Origin: Rotaria sordida
Taxonomy: Eukaryota; Rotifera; Eurotatoria; Philodinida; Philodinidae
NCBI GenBank assembly: GCA_905250125.1
Contig: CAJNOL010000114.1
Span: forward strand, 108,279-172,278
Length of the DNA stretch: 64,000 nucleotides
Reading direction: 5' to 3'
Both the position numbers and the translations under genes were made by a program. Shown one piece after another: positions 61,186 to 64,000 of the stretch (its first letter is position 1; each line of letters opens with the position of its first letter). The notes below the pieces were generated by a model. That model searched no databases. It was not told the origin of the DNA and was given only the letters and a program-made list of their open reading frames with translations.

Positions 61186-64000
61186 ATTTATAATCGAATA
61201 TCGATTCAACTGATACCTTTCTCTTTACTAAGAATATTTTATCAAGGATAGGAATATTTATATCATCAAGTCAATCTTATACAACATATATATACACTTT
61301 AGAATATATATACACTTTAGAATATATATATACAAACAATGAAAAATTACCTTGAATTACTTTGACTAACGCACAATTATCATTGCCTTCATTTATCTAC
61401 CTACATCAAACAGCTTTATGCCTTTTTTATCAAAAAAAAACTTCACACATTAAATCGTAGGGAAAGGTTAATCGAGATTTAATAGAAATTGAAGAGAATT
61501 TTAAATTTCTTATAGATTTTTTAATCAATATTAAAAAATCCATATAAATTATGTTTTATTGTTCAATTGATAAGATAATAAATAAATAAATAGATCTTTA
61601 ATTATAGAATAAAATAAATATTTATTTGTTAATTATCTATTTCTATTCAAATATTAAAATCCATATAAAATTGGGTTTTTTTTTTCTATTTAAATTCTAT
61701 ATAATTATCGATGAATTTATTAATAGAAAAAAAAGAAAAAAAATATTCAATAGGTTAAATGATAATAATTATGAATATATTCTTATTGGTTTTTTTTCTT
61801 ATATTTCAATTGAAATAGATAAGAAATTTTATTAAAATACATACCGAATAAAAAAAAGCAAATGTTTATTTTGTTGTATAATAATATATATCGTCGATGG
61901 TTTGATTCAAATATCTAATGATTGATGTAGGTGAATAGATATCTATACAGTAAAGACAAAAGAAAAGAACGATTTTCAGTTTACACCTCAATGCTCTTTA
62001 TCAAACCTATGTTTTCGAGTAACAATGGATTATTCTCATTACCATATTCATACGCTTATATATACACATGTTACACGGTTGACCGATTCACTCACCAATC
62101 ATACGACATATAATATCAGTCTATAGACAATATAATATGTTTGTTTTAATTTTCTTTCTAACGTAATTATCGATTACTATTCAAAATCTCTTTTTTTTTT
62201 TCGTCTATGAGAAAAGAAAATAAATATTTATGTTTAGACTATCGATTTATATAATTATCTATGAAAATCATTGAACATATATCGATTTATAATAAAGAAT
62301 AAGATTAGTCATCATTTATTTACAATTTTTTTTTTTTCGAATAGATTAATAGAAATAACATTTTTCTATATTTATTCATCAATTGATTATTATTATTTGA
62401 ATTGATTTTTGTTTTTTCAAACTTATTTCAATCATTTTAATGTGTTTATATCAATAAAAATGGAAAAGTTAAAATAATATATATCATTAAAAAATATCTT
62501 TTTAGAATAAAAATCAGATAAGAAAAAAACATTAAAATATCTGAATCGAATTTAAAAATAATATATTTCTTCTTCGAAGGCTAATCGACTTTTATTATAG
62601 ATGAAAATAGCATAATTTATCAGTCGGTCTGTCCGATGAATATCATCCATCGTCTCAATTCTACTCTCGTCATGTTCATTTTTGTTTATTGATCATATTA
62701 AAATTGTCTTATGATTATCGATTTTTGTTGATCATTCATCTTTGATCATAGTCGGTCAAAGGAGTGACCCGTCATCTTTACTCTTCTTTATTATAATAGA
62801 TAATCATTTATCAATTGTTTATCTTTAATAAATAAATCTTAACCATTGATTTATCTTTGAAAAATAATAATAAAATAAATGAATAATGGCTACTCTTACA
62901 AGAGATTACTCTTACAAGAGATTACTCTTACAAGAGATTAGGTGTGTCTACAGGTGATGATCATTACTCATTATATCAGTGTGTGTGCGGTTTTCCTTAT
63001 CTTTAATATTTTCCTTATCTTTAATAGGGAGGAAAAAAGATTATCCTTCTCTATTAACTTTTAACAAAAGTAATCAGAGTTGATGAATCCGAATTTATGA
63101 TCAGTTTTTTAAAAAATTTTTTTTATTAGAAATGATATTTTAAGGAAAAAAATTTCTTTTGAAAAATATCAAATTTAATACACAATTCTCTATTAGAGAT
63201 AAGGAAAACCGGTAAGATTGATATAATCAGTAATGATCGTCACCTGTGAAGACAGCTAATCTATTCTAAAAGTTGACATTATTCATTTATTTAATAAAGT
63301 TATACTAAAAAAGCACTGATAGTAGGTCATCTTTGGCGAATATTTTATTTCGTATAAATGGTTAACAAAAAAAGCCTATAAAAAGGAAAATTGAATTAGT
63401 ATTTATATATTGAGAAAAAAAACTGAATAAGATATTTATCTTAATCAGATGAAAAGAATTAAAAGAATAAGATTTTTAATAACTATATTTATTATATATA
63501 ATTATATCTTTACGAAATAAAGTTTACAACTTTTCTTATTTCTTTATTTTTTTTTTCTTAAAATTAATCAATAGATTTCTATTAATAATAGAACAAAAAA
63601 ATGATTAAATTGATAAATAGAAAAAAATCTTAAATGATTTATTTTAATAAAACATAAGATAAAAACATATAGATAAGAAAAGTAAATAAATATAATTTAG
63701 ATTTTTAAATAAAATCATTATTTTAAATTCTATAAAAACTAATTCGATTAATAATCCACATTATTCGAATAATTCTATACAATAAGATAACGATCATTAT
63801 AAACAAATATTCTTACAAAAAATAACATTAAAAGACAATATTTTATTATCTTGAATATAATATAACTTAAACAATTTTTGACCATATTAAAATATTGAAT
63901 TTATTTCACCAGTTAATGGAAAACATTTGATAATCAATATTTAATAGATAATATCTATATTGATTATTAACATTTTTAATTAGTATTTATATAATAATAC
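61186..64000. other. Intergenic, very AT-rich
   Basis: The first part is the likely promoter of the 59104-61185 gene. A short tandem ACACTTTAGAATATATAT occurs near 61294-61328. One inverted-repeat element (62872-63294) is listed. No gene seen; the frames at 61626 and 61931 are not protein-like. Confidence 0.5.
62872..63294. mobile_element. Inverted-repeat element with arm-specific tandem expansion
   Basis: The left arm (AAATAAATGAATAATG..., ACAGGTGATGATCATTACTC, GGTTTTCCTTATCTTTAATA) is matched in reverse complement by the right arm ending near 63294. In the left arm only, the 16-mer ATTACTCTTACAAGAG is repeated about three times (62892-62940) and TTTTCCTTATCTTTAATA is doubled (62992-63027). 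No coding capacity; MITE-like. Confidence 0.6.

Overview
This window is a stretch of an AT-rich animal nuclear genome. Genes are broken up by many short GT-AG introns of about 45 to 75 bases, plus a few introns of 1 to 3 kb that are loaded with repeats. The conserved genes (DNA topoisomerase I, p38-type MAP kinase, ribosomal protein P2, PP2A B55 regulatory subunit) are clearly metazoan. AT richness, compact introns, abundant small foldback elements and a Helitron-like element fit a bdelloid rotifer of the Rotaria type. That placement is an inference from general features, not from a species marker.

Layout. 1-150 is the 3' end of an unidentified + strand gene. 2458-9286 holds five minus-strand genes: a secreted protein built from tandem one-exon modules (2458-3592), a Pro/Gln/Tyr-rich protein with a homopolymer frameshift (4352-5330), a His/Tyr-rich protein (5675-6274), a Lys/Asn/Ser-rich protein with a Cys-rich tail (7130-8035) and a Cys-rich protein (8504-9286). 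9287-18081 is gene-poor and repeat-bearing. TOP1 occupies 18082-25049 (+, 11 exons, all five catalytic residues present). A tRNA-derived SINE with a 12-bp target duplication lies at 25995-26271 and a foldback MITE at 28335-28619. A 94-residue + strand gene is at 30010-30359. The p38 MAP kinase gene is at 32659-36367 (minus, 11 exons including a 16-nt microexon), with TGTGTCGACACA-rich palindromes upstream. Fragmentary coding exons and a small one-pass membrane protein follow at 37421-40978. A Helitron-like element lies at 41055-41661, and 42-49 kb is dominated by dispersed and foldback repeats.

RPLP2 (49395-49816, minus) and the PP2A B55 gene (50354-54351, +) are divergent and share a 537-bp intergenic promoter region with a CT tract. 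54352-59103 is non-coding, apart from a 0.3-kb inverted duplication that carries a coding-like segment. A 599-residue Gln/Ser/Asn-rich minus-strand gene fills 59104-61185, and the last 2.8 kb is AT-rich with one MITE. I see no operon-like functional grouping. The most unusual features are the modular secreted gene, the nested foldbacks in introns, the SINE and Helitron insertions, and the inverted duplication at 57.4-58.4 kb.
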